A DNA stretch of 64,000 nucleotides from Alishewanella tabrizica (GCF_014652375.1 NZ_BMYR01000011.1:62001-126000); one strand, 5' to 3'; shown: positions 18,743-30,828, counted from the first letter of the stretch. Program-made: numbers and translations. Notes: generated from the sequence alone by a model not told the origin.

Positions 18743-19117
18743 ATGGGTTTTTGGGAACTGCTGGTAATTGCGGTCGTTGCTCTACTCGTATTAGGGCCAG
18801 AACGCCTACCTGGTGCTATCCGAAGTACCATGAAAACAGTACGCAGTATTAAGCAGTTCGGCAATCAAATGCAGGCCGAGCTAAATGATAATCTTCGAGT
18901 ACATGAACTGCATCAAAAGTTAAAAGATGCCGAAGCAAAAGGGATGCTGGATCTTACCAGCGATGAGCAAGCCGCTATTGACGAATTGACTGCTGCCGCC
19001 AATTCAGTAAGACCCGCGAATGCGCAACTTCTCCCTGAAGCGGCAAAACCCACCGCTATTCCTACTCAACCGCTCAGTGAGACCGCTGTAAAAAATGAAA
19101 ACAAAACCGGATCCTGA
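18743..19117 (+). CDS. tatB: Sec-independent protein translocase TatB
   Basis: 124 residues with the TatB N-terminus (FWELLVIAVVALLVLGPERLP), distinguished from TatA by the GPERLP hinge, followed by a longer amphipathic helix and a Pro/Ala-rich tail. With TatC it forms the receptor for twin-arginine signal peptides. Its 3' end overlaps tatC by 23 bases. Confidence 0.96.
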   Translation: MGFWELLVIAVVALLVLGPERLPGAIRSTMKTVRSIKQFGNQMQAELNDNLRVHELHQKLKDAEAKGMLDLTSDEQAAIDELTAAANSVRPANAQLLPEAAKPTAIPTQPLSETAVKNENKTGS

Positions 19118-19850
19118 TAGTCTGTTAGGCCACCTTGTTGAACTGCGTAATAGATTGTTACGCTGTGTTGTCGCCGTATTGCTGGTCTTTATTGCATTGG
19201 CCTATTTTGCACGAGATATCTATGCGTTCTTAGCCGAGCCCTTATTGGCGGTTCTCCCAGAAGGCGCCAGTATGATCGCTACCGACGTGGCGGCGCCCTT
19301 TTTTGCGCCCTTTAAATTAACGTTCATTGTGGCCATTTGTGTTGCGGTGCCGTATTTGCTATTACAAATGTGGCAATTTATTGCCCCGGCCCTGTACCAC
19401 AAAGAAAAACGCTTAATGGCACCACTCGTTTTTAGCAGTACTTTACTGTTTTATGCCGGCATTTCCTTCGCCTACTTTATTGTATTTCCACTTGTTTTTG
19501 CTTTTTTTACCAGTGTCGCACCTGAGGGCGTAACTATCGCTACAGACATCAGTAGCTACCTTGATTTTGTCCTTAAACTCTTTTTCGCATTTGGCTTATC
19601 ATTCGAAATTCCTATCGCCATTTTACTGTTAGTGTGGAGTGGCAGTGTTACCCGACAAGCGTTGGCTGAAAAACGTCCTTATATCATCGTGGGGGCTTTT
19701 GTGTTGGGTATGCTCTTAACGCCACCCGATGTGTTATCTCAAATTTTATTAGCTATTCCAATGTGTTTATTATTCGAAGTAGGTCTGTGGCTGAGTCGGT
19801 TTTATGAACCGAAAACCACCGACGATTCACCTGAGGAACAACAACAATGA
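19095..19850 (+). CDS. tatC: Sec-independent protein translocase TatC
   Basis: 251-residue six-helix inner membrane protein. Conserved elements: LLGHLVELRNRLLRC at the N-terminus, the first-periplasmic-loop pattern ending KLTFIVAICVAVPYLLLQMWQFIAPALY, FPLVFAFF, and TPPDVLSQILLAIPMCLLFEVGLWL. It binds the twin-arginine signal peptide. It overlaps tatB by 23 bases and the next gene by four bases (ATGA). Confidence 0.97.
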   Translation: MKTKPDPDSLLGHLVELRNRLLRCVVAVLLVFIALAYFARDIYAFLAEPLLAVLPEGASMIATDVAAPFFAPFKLTFIVAICVAVPYLLLQMWQFIAPALYHKEKRLMAPLVFSSTLLFYAGISFAYFIVFPLVFAFFTSVAPEGVTIATDISSYLDFVLKLFFAFGLSFEIPIAILLLVWSGSVTRQALAEKRPYIIVGAFVLGMLLTPPDVLSQILLAIPMCLLFEVGLWLSRFYEPKTTDDSPEEQQQ

Positions 19851-20338
19851 ACAAAACCTTACTATTAAGCATCTGCGTTTTCAGTGTGCTTCTCAGCCCC
19901 TCTCTTGTTGCACAAACCGCAGTTAACTCCGCGATAGAAAAATGCCGTACTGAGCAAAATGCCCTAAAACGTTTAGTCTGCTACGATGAAATTACACTGG
20001 GTAATACCGCGACAAACAGACCTGCGGCAACAGCAACTGTTGCCGCTGAACAACAGATTGCCAAGCAACCGGCAACCAGTGAGTTTGGTCGTGAACACAA
20101 ACAACAAGAAAGTGAAACAGCGGATAAAATATCTGCCATTGTTAGTAAAATCAGTTATAGCCCACGAAGAGAAATGATCATTGAGTTTGATAATGGCCAA
20201 GTCTGGCGCCAAACGGCAGCGGGTACCTATATGATAAACGTGGGTGAACGGCATTACATTAAACGCGGCATGTTCGGCTCATTTTATTTAGGTAACGATA
20301 ATAATAATCGTACATTAAAAGTTAGCCGCGAAAACTAA
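19847..20338 (+). CDS. Secreted protein of unknown function between tatC and tatD
   Basis: 163 residues with a Sec signal peptide (cleavage after about residue 22, SLVAQ). The mature N-terminus has two cysteines in IEKCRTEQNALKRLVCYDEI; the LVCYD pattern recurs in several unrelated secreted families (for example type VI accessory proteins), where the cysteines form a disulfide. The C-terminal part (KISYSPRREMIIEFDNGQVW, GSFYLGNDNN) looks like a small beta-rich domain. It is translationally coupled to tatC (ATGA overlap) and one base before tatD. I do not recognise a named family. Confidence 0.75.
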   Translation: MNKTLLLSICVFSVLLSPSLVAQTAVNSAIEKCRTEQNALKRLVCYDEITLGNTATNRPAATATVAAEQQIAKQPATSEFGREHKQQESETADKISAIVSKISYSPRREMIIEFDNGQVWRQTAAGTYMINVGERHYIKRGMFGSFYLGNDNNNRTLKVSREN

Positions 20339-20339
20339 T

Positions 20340-22128
<1,789 letters not shown>

Positions 22129-22149
22129 CCCAGTACGCACAGCAGCACG

Positions 22150-23709
22150 TTATTGGCTAATCAACAACTCCCAGCCAGCTTGCTGCTGATACTGTACTTC
22201 TTGCTCTAACTCGGCGCGCATTAACGGATGTTGATCTAACCAACCTGCGGGCATGTGCAAAGTAAGTGATTCGGCCTTTGCACTAATATTTACTTGCGGT
22301 AAGGCTTCATGCCGACGCCGCATGGATAAAATAACGGCTAAACGCAAAATACGCGTTAGTCGCACCGTTAACAATACTGAGGTCATTGTTTGGCGGGCAA
22401 TCACTTCACGGGTAATGTCGGCACGATGATTATGTACCAGCGCCATGACTAACTGTTGTTGCGCACGCGTAAAGCCAGGTAAATCTGAATGATTAATAAT
22501 ATAGGCACCATGGTGATGATGGTTTTTATATTCAATCAATAAGCCTAACTCATGTAATAAGGCGCCAGAGCGCAACATACTGTGGCCTTCAAAGCGTTGT
22601 AAATCCCAGCGGCTTTGCAACTGCTCTGCAAGCTCTGTCGCCATCTCGGCAACACGTTCAGCATGTTGTTGATCAATGAAATAACGTACCATTAAGCTAT
22701 TAACGGTACGATTACGCACATTAGTATCTTGCAGCTGCGGTAACATGCTGTATAGCACACCCTCTCTTAGTGCGCCGCCAGATAGGGTCATGCCCTGAAT
22801 ATTCAATTGTCGGAATAACGCAATCAAGATCGCCAACCCTGAAGCAAAAACTTGTTTACGCTCTTGCGCGAGCCCTGAAATATTCAACTGCTCAACCGGG
22901 CCACACGCCATCGCTTGCTGCATAATATCTTCTAAGCGCTGCAAGGTAATTACTTCGTCTTTACCTTGAGCAACTAGAATTTCTTGCATCGCTTGAACCG
23001 TGCCTGACGCCCCCACGGCAATTTGCCACCCTTCGGCAATAAATTGCTGCTGCATAGGCTTAATCGCCACTTCTGCGGCAGCAATAGCCGCATGAAAGTT
23101 TTCTTCGCTTAATTGTTGATCACTAAAGAAACGTTCCAGAAAGGTCACACAGCCCATATTTAAACTGCTTAACAGTTTTGGCGTGAACCCCTGACCTATT
23201 ACCACTTCAGTACTGGCGCCGCCAATATCAATGACCAGACGATTGCTATCGCTATTTGAGGTATGTGCCACGCCCAAGTAGATTATCCGGGCTTCATCTT
23301 CACCGCTGATCACTTGGACTTTTTGCCCAAGAATCGCTTCGGCTTCTTGCAGAAAGGTTTTAACGTTTTGCGCCAAGCGCAAGGTCGCGGTACCAACTAT
23401 ACGAATGTTTTGTGGGGGAATGTCTTGTAAACGCTCAGCAAACAGCGCCAAACATTCCCAGCCGCGCTTCATGGCTTTGTGGCTTAACACAAGATTGTCA
23501 TTTAACCCAGCGGCTAAACGCACTTTGCGCTTCACTCGGCCAATAACTTGCACTGAGCCGCCAACTACCTTCACCATTAGCATGTGAAAACTGTTGGAGC
23601 CAAGATCAATCACCGCATAGATATCGCTATGCGGTGAGTTAGCCAGCGCAGCTAAATCGCTGCCTTGCTGCGTGCTAGCGAGGGCGGCTGCGCGGAGATC
23701 GTGAGCCAT
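22150..23709 (-). CDS. gppA: Guanosine-5'-triphosphate,3'-diphosphate pyrophosphatase / exopolyphosphatase (Ppx/GppA)
   Basis: 519 residues from the ATG at 23709. ASKHA-fold phosphatase: [17 protein letters not shown] (phosphate 1), [32 protein letters not shown] (phosphate 2), then [17 protein letters not shown] and a C-terminal HD-like region with LLHELGL and HNHRAD. The location after rhlB matches E. coli gppA rather than ppx, so GppA (pppGpp to ppGpp) is the better name. An in-frame GTG at 23739 is the alternative start. The gene overlaps the 3' end of rhlB by 35 bases. Confidence 0.92.
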   Translation of the reverse strand: MAHDLRAAALASTQQGSDLAALANSPHSDIYAVIDLGSNSFHMLMVKVVGGSVQVIGRVKRKVRLAAGLNDNLVLSHKAMKRGWECLALFAERLQDIPPQNIRIVGTATLRLAQNVKTFLQEAEAILGQKVQVISGEDEARIIYLGVAHTSNSDSNRLVIDIGGASTEVVIGQGFTPKLLSSLNMGCVTFLERFFSDQQLSEENFHAAIAAAEVAIKPMQQQFIAEGWQIAVGASGTVQAMQEILVAQGKDEVITLQRLEDIMQQAMACGPVEQLNISGLAQERKQVFASGLAILIALFRQLNIQGMTLSGGALREGVLYSMLPQLQDTNVRNRTVNSLMVRYFIDQQHAERVAEMATELAEQLQSRWDLQRFEGHSMLRSGALLHELGLLIEYKNHHHHGAYIINHSDLPGFTRAQQQLVMALVHNHRADITREVIARQTMTSVLLTVRLTRILRLAVILSMRRRHEALPQVNISAKAESLTLHMPAGWLDQHPLMRAELEQEVQYQQQAGWELLISQ

Positions 23710-24964
23710 TGTTAGTGCGCCCGTTGTTACTTCTACCACCTGAACCCGTTCTAGCTTGACCAGGACGACGCCTAACGCGTGGTTTGGGTGGAGTGAGATC
23801 GGTGAGCAATGCCTCAGCGTCGTACTGCGTCACTGCAATAGGATGCCGGATATACTCTTCAATTGCCGTGAGATTTAAAGCATAGCGCTCGCAGGCAAAA
23901 CTTATGGCTTTACCACTTTCGCCAGCTCGCCCCGTACGACCAATACGATGCACATAATCTTCACAATCGTCGGGTAAATCATAATTAAAGACATGGCTTA
24001 CTTTTGGTATGTGAAGGCCACGTGCTGCGACATCGGTAGCCACTAAAATATCTAGCTTACCGGTAGTAAAATCATCTAAAATTTTCAGGCGTTTTTTCTG
24101 AATCACGTCGCCGGTTAATAAACCTACACGGTGGCCATCGGTATCTAACCAATGATACACATCTTCACAGGCATGTTTCGTATTGGCAAAAACAATTGCT
24201 TTGTCTGGCCACTCTTCTTCGAGCAGGGTTAATAACAAAGGCATTTTGTGCTCATGAGCAGGATAGAACAGTTCTTCACTGATCCGGCTACCTGTCATTT
24301 CCTCTGGCGCAATGTGGATATGCACGGGCTGATTCATTTTCTCAAAAGCCAGCTCTTGCACTTTGTAAGACAAGGTGGCCGAAAATAATAAGCTCAACCG
24401 TTCCGTTACTGGCGGCATCCGATTAAACATAAAACGAATGTCTTTGATGAAGCCTAAATCAAACATGCGATCGGCTTCATCTAGCACAACCACTTGGATT
24501 TGCGACAATTCAAACAAGCCTTGCTTTAGATAATCAATTAAGCGACCCGTGGTGCCAATTAAAATATCAACACCCTGCTCCAACAATTGGCGTTGAGAAT
24601 CGTAACCCTCGCCCCCATAAATCAAACCAAGGCGCAGATTTGATTTTTGTGCCAAGATAACGGCGTCGTTATGGATCTGAACAGCCAGCTCTCGCGTAGG
24701 AGCCATAATAATGGCACGAGGTTGACCAGAACCTTTAGGTTCATGGGTTAACAGGTGATGAAAGGTGGCGGTTAAAAACGCCAACGTTTTACCTGTCCCT
24801 GTTTGCGCCTGACCGGCAATATCTTTACCTGCTAAAGCAAGGGGTAAACATTGCGCTTGAATTGGCGTACAATAGCTATAACCTTGAGCGTTTAGCGCGT
24901 CAAGAACCTGTGGCGCCAATGCGAAATCGGCGAATTTATGCGATGTTAAGTGTGTTTTATTCAT
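23675..24964 (-). CDS. rhlB: ATP-dependent RNA helicase RhlB
   Basis: 429-residue DEAD-box helicase of the degradosome. Motifs in order: [14 protein letters not shown] (Q motif), AQTGTGKT (I), APTRELAVQ (Ia), [10 protein letters not shown] (II), FSATLSYKV (III), [11 protein letters not shown] (IV), [12 protein letters not shown] (V), [13 protein letters not shown] (VI). The RhlB-like N-terminus [14 protein letters not shown] and the basic, Arg/Gly/Asn-rich tail support RhlB over other DEAD-box proteins. It is divergent from trxA, as in E. coli, and leads into gppA. Confidence 0.95.
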   Translation of the reverse strand: MNKTHLTSHKFADFALAPQVLDALNAQGYSYCTPIQAQCLPLALAGKDIAGQAQTGTGKTLAFLTATFHHLLTHEPKGSGQPRAIIMAPTRELAVQIHNDAVILAQKSNLRLGLIYGGEGYDSQRQLLEQGVDILIGTTGRLIDYLKQGLFELSQIQVVVLDEADRMFDLGFIKDIRFMFNRMPPVTERLSLLFSATLSYKVQELAFEKMNQPVHIHIAPEEMTGSRISEELFYPAHEHKMPLLLTLLEEEWPDKAIVFANTKHACEDVYHWLDTDGHRVGLLTGDVIQKKRLKILDDFTTGKLDILVATDVAARGLHIPKVSHVFNYDLPDDCEDYVHRIGRTGRAGESGKAISFACERYALNLTAIEEYIRHPIAVTQYDAEALLTDLTPPKPRVRRRPGQARTGSGGRSNNGRTNNGSRSPRSRPR

Positions 24965-25065
24965 ACCTGCCTAGCATAACTGTTACGCTTGCAATAAGAA
25001 ACAGCCGCGATTAAATTGATAACATATTTTAGCAGTGTAACTGCACAGCCTTAACGGAGAAATAG

Positions 25066-25392
25066 ATGAGCGAACATATTTTACAGGTTTCTGACGACAG
25101 TTTTGAAACTGACGTGGTAAAAGCAGAAGTCCCGGTACTGGTAGACTTTTGGGCAGAATGGTGTGGGCCTTGTAAAATGATCGCGCCAATTCTGGACGAT
25201 GTTGCTGCTGAATACGCAGGCAAAGTGACTGTTGCCAAAGTAAATATTGACCAAAACCCTAATACACCGCCTAAATTCGGTATTCGTGGTATTCCCACGT
25301 TATTACTGTTTAAAAATGGCCAGGTTGCGGCAACTAAAGTAGGCGCCCTGTCTAAAACACAGCTTAAACAATTTTTAGATGCCAACATCTAA
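25066..25392 (+). CDS. trxA: Thioredoxin 1
   Basis: 108 residues, the classical size. The redox motif is WCGPCK (C33 and C36) in [20 protein letters not shown], and the cis-proline loop is [12 protein letters not shown]. General cytoplasmic disulfide reductase. A hairpin terminator follows 10 bases after the stop, so it is probably monocistronic. Confidence 0.98.
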   Translation: MSEHILQVSDDSFETDVVKAEVPVLVDFWAEWCGPCKMIAPILDDVAAEYAGKVTVAKVNIDQNPNTPPKFGIRGIPTLLLFKNGQVAATKVGALSKTQLKQFLDANI

Positions 25393-25402
25393 ACTGAAAT
25401 AA

Positions 25403-25426
25403 GGCGTATTTTTGTACGCCTTTTTT
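25403..25426 (+). terminator. Rho-independent terminator of trxA
   Basis: Stem GGCGTA (25403-25408), loop TTTTTG, stem TACGCC (25415-25420), then six T. It is 10 bases after the trxA stop and separates trxA from the rho leader. Confidence 0.88.
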
Positions 25427-25582
25427 CATTGTCTGCTGGACGTACGTTGACGCAGCTGCTATTGTGTGTAGCAGCAAAATTCTTTAACCACGCTTGTCTG
25501 TCGAAAAAACCAACTTCTATCCCATTTTTTTATCGAGCTGATAAGCATTTACTCTGTTTTTACCAACAAGAATCCATCAAAT

Positions 25583-26851
25583 ATGCATTTAACAGAACTG
25601 AAACTGAAGCCAATTAGCGAGCTGGTTGAGTTAGCTGAGTCTATGGGCCAAGAAAACATGGCCCGTTTGCGCAAGCAAGACATTATTTTCGCCATTCTTA
25701 AAGCCCATGCCAAAAACGGTGAAGAAATTTACGGCGACGGCGTGCTAGAAATTTTACAAGACGGCTTCGGCTTTCTGCGCTCCTCAGACAGTTCTTATTT
25801 AGCGGGTCCAGACGATATTTACGTATCACCCAGCCAAATTCGCCGTTTTAATCTGCGTACGGGTGATAGCATCTCAGGGTTAATCCGGCCACCAAAAGAA
25901 GGTGAGCGTTACTTTGCCTTGTTAAAAGTGAGCGAAGTTAACTTTGGCAAACCTGAACATGCCCGTAACAAGATTTTATTTGAAAACTTAACGCCGCTGC
26001 ATGCCAACTCACGTTTGCGTATGGAGCGAGGTAATGGCAGCCGCGAAGACATTACTGCACGCGTATTAGACTTAGCTTCACCTATTGGGCGAGGTCAGCG
26101 TGGCTTAATCGTTGCGCCGCCCAAAGCCGGTAAAACTATTTTACTGCAAAACATTGCTCAATCTATCGCGGCTAACCATCCGGAATGCGTACTGATGGTA
26201 TTGCTTATCGATGAGCGGCCAGAAGAAGTGACTGAAATGCAGCGCTTAGTCAAAGGCGAAGTTGTCGCCTCTACCTTTGATGAGCCGGCCAGCCGCCATG
26301 TACAAGTGGCAGAAATGGTCATTGAAAAAGCCAAACGTTTGGTTGAACACAAAAAAGACGTTATTATTTTATTAGATTCCATTACACGCCTAGCGCGCGC
26401 CTACAACACCGTAATTCCTAGTTCTGGCAAGGTATTAACCGGTGGTGTCGATGCTAACGCACTACACAAACCAAAACGTTTTTTTGGTGCTGCGCGTAAT
26501 GTTGAAGAAGGGGGTAGCTTAACGATTATTGCTACCGCTCTAGTAGATACCGGTTCAAAAATGGACGAGGTTATTTACGAAGAGTTTAAAGGCACGGGTA
26601 ACATGGAGCTGCATCTGTCGCGGAAAATAGCTGAGCGTCGGGTATTCCCCGCAATCGACTTTAACCGCTCAGGTACCCGTCGTGAAGAGCTATTAGCCTC
26701 ACCAGAAGAGCTACAAAAAATGTGGATCCTGCGTCGTATTCTGCATCCGATGGATGAAACAGATTGCATGGAATTTTTAATCGATAAATTGTCCATGACT
26801 AAAACGAACGATGAATTCTTCGATGCCATGAAACGACAAAAATCATCTTAA
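25583..26851 (+). CDS. rho: Transcription termination factor Rho
   Basis: 422 residues, nearly co-linear with E. coli Rho. The start [14 protein letters not shown] corresponds to the E. coli N-terminus. The RNA-binding cold-shock domain contains [19 protein letters not shown]; the P-loop is [13 protein letters not shown]; the Q-loop/R-loop region includes [13 protein letters not shown] and [20 protein letters not shown]. Rho is a hexameric RNA-DNA helicase that ends many transcripts. It has a leader of about 150 bases after the trxA terminator, which may carry the autoregulatory region known upstream of rho. Confidence 0.98.
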   Translation: MHLTELKLKPISELVELAESMGQENMARLRKQDIIFAILKAHAKNGEEIYGDGVLEILQDGFGFLRSSDSSYLAGPDDIYVSPSQIRRFNLRTGDSISGLIRPPKEGERYFALLKVSEVNFGKPEHARNKILFENLTPLHANSRLRMERGNGSREDITARVLDLASPIGRGQRGLIVAPPKAGKTILLQNIAQSIAANHPECVLMVLLIDERPEEVTEMQRLVKGEVVASTFDEPASRHVQVAEMVIEKAKRLVEHKKDVIILLDSITRLARAYNTVIPSSGKVLTGGVDANALHKPKRFFGAARNVEEGGSLTIIATALVDTGSKMDEVIYEEFKGTGNMELHLSRKIAERRVFPAIDFNRSGTRREELLASPEELQKMWILRRILHPMDETDCMEFLIDKLSMTKTNDEFFDAMKRQKSS

Positions 26852-26856
26852 AACTG

Positions 26857-26882
26857 AACCGGCCTTAAGGCCGGTTTTTTTT
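26857..26882 (+). terminator. Rho-independent terminator of rho
   Basis: Palindrome AACCGGCC-TTAA-GGCCGGTT (26857-26876) followed by T to 26882. The TAA stop of the convergent minus-strand gene lies inside its loop, so the left arm and T-tract also encode the last codons of that gene. Confidence 0.9.
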
Positions 26883-27737
26883 CGCCATATCTTGGCGAAC
26901 CTCTTCAAATTTCGGCATTAACAGCGCACGAGCCTGTTGATCTAGCCAAGAAAATAACACTTCTGCGTAATCATCCGCTTGCCATAACGCCGGTAGTAGC
27001 TGATTAATATCGTTAATTACCCGCTCGCCTAACGTCGTTTTATTGCAAGTTACATACCTTAAAGAAAAAAACTCAGTACCCGAAATAGCCGTACTGACAA
27101 TCGTCGGGGCGGTTGTAATCGCACGCTGAAAAAATTGAATGCGTTCGGGATACTCAATCACGTAATCCAACCTACCTGAGGTTAATAACGCGGCAACATT
27201 CAGCCCACTGCTAAATTCATTCGCCAACAAGGTGGCTTCTGGGTGCTGAATTACCGAAGATATGACATCAGGATAATATCGATTGGGTTGATAAGCCCCC
27301 AATAGCTGCTGATTGAATGCGATTTTGGTTAAATCAATATACTGTTGATCACCCACAATGGCTGCAACCTTGCTACCTGCCACATAATTTATGGCAAACC
27401 CTGAGCCAATAGCGATTGGTAGCGAATAATAGCGTGTAGTAGCGCGCTGCTCGGTAAATGAGCTGCCAATCACACATACCGTTATGTGGGTACTTAGAAG
27501 AAGCGGCTCAATACGTCCTAGACTGGTTAATTGTATTTCGTGCTGATAGTGCGGCAATAAACGACTTAAACGCGTTTGTAATACATCAAAGGTTCCCTGA
27601 CCCGCCAGTGGCCCATCAACAATTTGGTGTGGCGCCCAATCTGTTTGCAACCACACCACCTTTTGCTGTTGGGCAAGAACGTCGTTTGCGGCTGATAACA
27701 ATAATGCTGCTAGCAGCAAGGTGATCCGTTTACACAC
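26865..27737 (-). CDS. Orphan periplasmic substrate-binding-like protein
   Basis: 290 residues from a GTG at 27737 that has AGGAG five bases upstream; a longer frame to 27758 lacks such a site. A Sec signal peptide (about 1-23, LLLAALLLSAANDVLAQ) precedes a periplasmic binding-protein type 2 fold (VVWLQTDWAPHQIVDGPLAG, RLDYVIEYPERIQ). It resembles SBP_bac_3-like proteins found in Shewanella and relatives without cognate transporters. It ends inside the rho terminator. Ligand unknown. Expression may come from read-through of deoA (91-base gap) or from its own promoter. Confidence 0.75.
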   Translation of the reverse strand: MCKRITLLLAALLLSAANDVLAQQQKVVWLQTDWAPHQIVDGPLAGQGTFDVLQTRLSRLLPHYQHEIQLTSLGRIEPLLLSTHITVCVIGSSFTEQRATTRYYSLPIAIGSGFAINYVAGSKVAAIVGDQQYIDLTKIAFNQQLLGAYQPNRYYPDVISSVIQHPEATLLANEFSSGLNVAALLTSGRLDYVIEYPERIQFFQRAITTAPTIVSTAISGTEFFSLRYVTCNKTTLGERVINDINQLLPALWQADDYAEVLFSWLDQQARALLMPKFEEVRQDMAKKNRP

Positions 27738-27828
27738 ATGAACTCCTTTTCTGACCACTTACCCGACACCGGAAAAGTCTGTTTATTCACCGATTTGCTG
27801 CTACATAAACGCATTAAAGATGTTTTGA

Positions 27829-29139
27829 TTAGCCTATTTGTTGATGGACTAAAGGCATGAGGTTATCGGCCTCAAAACGGCAAGCTGCTAAGTATTCTTG
27901 GGTAGCTTGTGTTGCTGCGGCAACAGACGCAGCATGAACCATTGCCAACGGTTGACCTGCGGTTACCGCAGTACCTGCTGGCACAATAGCACTAAACCCT
28001 ACAGCCGGATCAATTTGCTGCGCCGGATGTGAGCGCCCACCACCTAATCTTACCACTGCCATGCCTAAACCTACGGTATTAGTATAGTGCAGCTCTCCAC
28101 TTTGTGGCGCTAAAATAGGCATAACTACTGGTGCTGCAGCCAAATACTGGGTTGGTCGTTCCAGTAAATCGGTTGGTCCACCCATAGCCGCAACCATTTT
28201 AGCAAAAATATCTGCCGCCTTACCCGAGCTTAAACTCTGCTCTAACGCTGCAATAGCCGACGCTTTGTCTTGGTATAATTTGCCTAACAGCAACATATTA
28301 GCACCCAGTTCCAATGTCAGTTGATGCAAGCGCGGCTCGCGGTATTTACCAGTCAAGTAATCCAATGTTTCAATCACTTCAAGCGCATTACCGGCAGTCG
28401 TACCCAAAATTTGGTTCATATCGGTAATCAGCGCGCGCGTCGCTACGCCTGCACCGCTTGCCGTATTAACAATGCTGTTCGCCAACGCCTGCGCATCGTT
28501 AGCGGTTGCCATAATCGCGCCGTTGCCAACTTTGACATCCATCACTAACGCATCGAGGCCCTCTGAGAGCTTTTTCGATAAGATTGAAGCGGTGATTAAC
28601 GGAATTGACTCAACCGTCGCCGTCACATCACGAATCCCGTATAAACGGCGATCAGCGGGTGCTAACTCGCTACTTTGCCCCACAATGACACAGCCTAATT
28701 CGGGTAACAATTGTTGAATACGGCTCAACGATTGGGTGCAACTGTAACCAGGGATCGCTTCTAATTTATCTACCGTACCGCCGGTATGTCCTAAGCCGCG
28801 ACCAGCAATGCTTGGCATATAAGCGCCGCATGCTGCCACCATGGGGGCCAACATTAAGGTCACCTTGTCACCTACCCCCCCCGTGCTATGTTTATCCACA
28901 ACCGGGCCATGCAGCTTACCTTGCCAGTTTAATACGGTGCCTGAATCGCGCATCGCCAGCGTTAAGGCCACGGTTTCTGGTACTGACATACCATTTAAAT
29001 AAATAGACATAGCCAGCGCAGCAGCTTGGCTGTCGCTGAAGCTATCATCGGTTAAGCCCTGCACAAACTGCTTAATTTCGGCCTCTGTTAACGCGTTACC
29101 GTTCCGTTTGCTTTTAATAATTTCCTGTGGAATTGCCAT
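27829..29139 (-). CDS. deoA: Thymidine phosphorylase
   Basis: 436 residues (E. coli DeoA 440). Cleaves thymidine with phosphate to thymine and deoxyribose-1-phosphate. Seen: the start with EIIKSKRNGNALTEAEI, the phosphate-binding KHSTGGVGDKVTLMLAP, AGRGLGHTGGTVDKLEAIPG, VMDVKVGNGAIM and VRLGGGRSHPAQQID in the C-terminal domain. It is eight bases after cdd; the two form a pyrimidine deoxynucleoside salvage pair. Confidence 0.95.
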   Translation of the reverse strand: MAIPQEIIKSKRNGNALTEAEIKQFVQGLTDDSFSDSQAAALAMSIYLNGMSVPETVALTLAMRDSGTVLNWQGKLHGPVVDKHSTGGVGDKVTLMLAPMVAACGAYMPSIAGRGLGHTGGTVDKLEAIPGYSCTQSLSRIQQLLPELGCVIVGQSSELAPADRRLYGIRDVTATVESIPLITASILSKKLSEGLDALVMDVKVGNGAIMATANDAQALANSIVNTASGAGVATRALITDMNQILGTTAGNALEVIETLDYLTGKYREPRLHQLTLELGANMLLLGKLYQDKASAIAALEQSLSSGKAADIFAKMVAAMGGPTDLLERPTQYLAAAPVVMPILAPQSGELHYTNTVGLGMAVVRLGGGRSHPAQQIDPAVGFSAIVPAGTAVTAGQPLAMVHAASVAAATQATQEYLAACRFEADNLMPLVHQQIG

Positions 29140-29147
29140 AGTGTTAT

Positions 29148-29576
29148 TTATTCCTGCTTCATTTTATTGCTAGCCGCCAAATAGGTCGGGGTAAAGGCAT
29201 CGGGTAATAATTGCTGTAATGTCCAGCTTTGCTGTTGTCCAAGATGATTACAACTGGCAATAGGGCTGTCAGGGAGAAAAAACTCAGCAATGACCTGACG
29301 ACAAATACCGCAAGGCGGCGTCAGTTTTTCTTGTGGGGTGTACACCATCACGGCGTGAAATTTTCGTTGCCCCGCTACAACAGCAGCAGCGATAGCGTTT
29401 CGCTCGGCACACACTGTACCGCCATAAGAGGCGTTTTCAACATTACAACCGGTAAAAATTTGGCCATTTTCAGCCAGTACTGCTACGCCTACCGGAAATT
29501 GACTATAGGGCGCATAGGCTTGCGCTGCAGCATCTTTAGCAGCCGCTTGTAGGGCTGCCCAATTAATTGTTGTCAA
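29148..29576 (-). CDS. cdd: Cytidine deaminase (homotetrameric type)
   Basis: 142 residues, the short tetrameric form. Zinc ligands and catalytic glutamate: CAERNAI and PPCGICRQV; substrate loop CNVENASYGGT. It deaminates cytidine and deoxycytidine to uridine and deoxyuridine, which feeds the pyrimidine phosphorylase step encoded next (deoA). The apparent start is TTG at 29576, and no good ribosome binding site is visible, so the N-terminus is uncertain by a few residues. Confidence 0.92.
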   Translation of the reverse strand: MTTINWAALQAAAKDAAAQAYAPYSQFPVGVAVLAENGQIFTGCNVENASYGGTVCAERNAIAAAVVAGQRKFHAVMVYTPQEKLTPPCGICRQVIAEFFLPDSPIASCNHLGQQQSWTLQQLLPDAFTPTYLAASNKMKQE

Positions 29577-29639
29577 GGCAAAAGTCTCTATTGCTAATGG
29601 GCATACAGTTTTGCCTTGTTTTGCTTGGCGGTCAAGCTT

Positions 29640-30809
29640 TCACGCCGCTAAGCGGCGTAGTCTTTGATAAAATAATACAATCATCAGCAATAACCAGCCA
29701 CACGCCAGCGGCACCAGCCAATAGGCTTGCAAAATTCCCGCCTGTTGCGCCCATAATCCTGTGGCTAAACCGGCAAATTGAAAACCAATCGAGCTACCAA
29801 TACTGGCCACCCCCGACAATACTGGACCATTATCACTATCAATATCCATAACGGTTGCTAGCATTAATGGAAACAACCCACCTACCCCTAAGCCCAGCAG
29901 CAAATTGCCTAACATTAACAATGTTACGCTAGGGCTAAATACAATGCATAAAGCGCCTGTTAGCGCTAAGGCACCTAACATCAGCATTAATACCCCTGCA
30001 CTGACCCAGCGCAACAGCAAGGCAAACCCTAAACGGCTGAGTACCATGCCCCCCGTAAACCACGCTAATAATAAGCGAGCTTGCTCAGACGCCAATCCTA
30101 GCCCATCGACAGCATAGCTCACAAACCAGTTTCCATGGCCCCACTCTGCGGCCCCGTAGCCAATCATCACCAGCAATAACAGCATAAACAACGGTTGGCG
30201 TAAAATGGCCGCGTAAGACAAACTTTGTCCCTGAGTACTCACACTGAGCCCCAGCACAGGATGTGCTTTTGCCACCTGCCAACTGTATAGCCCCACCACC
30301 AATAAACCCACAGCAATAATCCGGACTGGCCAGCGCCAATCATCCAACACCCAAAACAGTGCCACCACCCAGAGGGGTGCGGCCAAGGTGCCTAAGCTAA
30401 ACATAAAATCCATTAAGCCCATCATTGCTGCGCGCTTATTGGCAAATAGCCGCGCAATTAATGTATGACCAATGGTGAACATAATGGAATAGGTCATACC
30501 CACCAAAATAATCAGTGGCAGCAACAAATACCAAGAAGGAATGATCGACAGCAGTAATAGTAAAACAACTTCGCACAGGGCGAGCGCGCCAAATAACCGC
30601 AAAAAATGAAATTTCTGTGCGTACTTACCGCCTAAAATAGCACCAATAATGGTACCGACAGACATTAAACTAAAGAACAAGCCGCTAATTGTCGCCGACA
30701 TCCCTAATGCAGCCGCCATATCGGGTAATAGCAAACCCCATAAAATAATTAAATTACCTAAAATAAAAAAACCGCTAAAAATCACTGCGGTCGGCGCACT
30801 GCGCGACAT
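29640..30809 (-). CDS. MFS transporter
   Basis: 389 residues with twelve predicted helices. The ATG at 30809 has TTGGAG six bases upstream; an in-frame TTG at 30821 is unlikely. The helix 2-3 loop is GGKYAQKFHFLRLFG, a degenerate form of the MFS loop signature. The sequence resembles the sugar/nucleoside-like MFS group with FAGLATGLWAQQ near helix 11. It is upstream of cdd and deoA on the same strand (63-base gap), suggesting nucleoside uptake, but it also follows the omega-amidase gene. Substrate not determinable from sequence. Confidence 0.8.
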   Translation of the reverse strand: MSRSAPTAVIFSGFFILGNLIILWGLLLPDMAAALGMSATISGLFFSLMSVGTIIGAILGGKYAQKFHFLRLFGALALCEVVLLLLLSIIPSWYLLLPLIILVGMTYSIMFTIGHTLIARLFANKRAAMMGLMDFMFSLGTLAAPLWVVALFWVLDDWRWPVRIIAVGLLVVGLYSWQVAKAHPVLGLSVSTQGQSLSYAAILRQPLFMLLLLVMIGYGAAEWGHGNWFVSYAVDGLGLASEQARLLLAWFTGGMVLSRLGFALLLRWVSAGVLMLMLGALALTGALCIVFSPSVTLLMLGNLLLGLGVGGLFPLMLATVMDIDSDNGPVLSGVASIGSSIGFQFAGLATGLWAQQAGILQAYWLVPLACGWLLLMIVLFYQRLRRLAA

Positions 30810-30828
30810 AACTTGCTCCAAAAATCAA

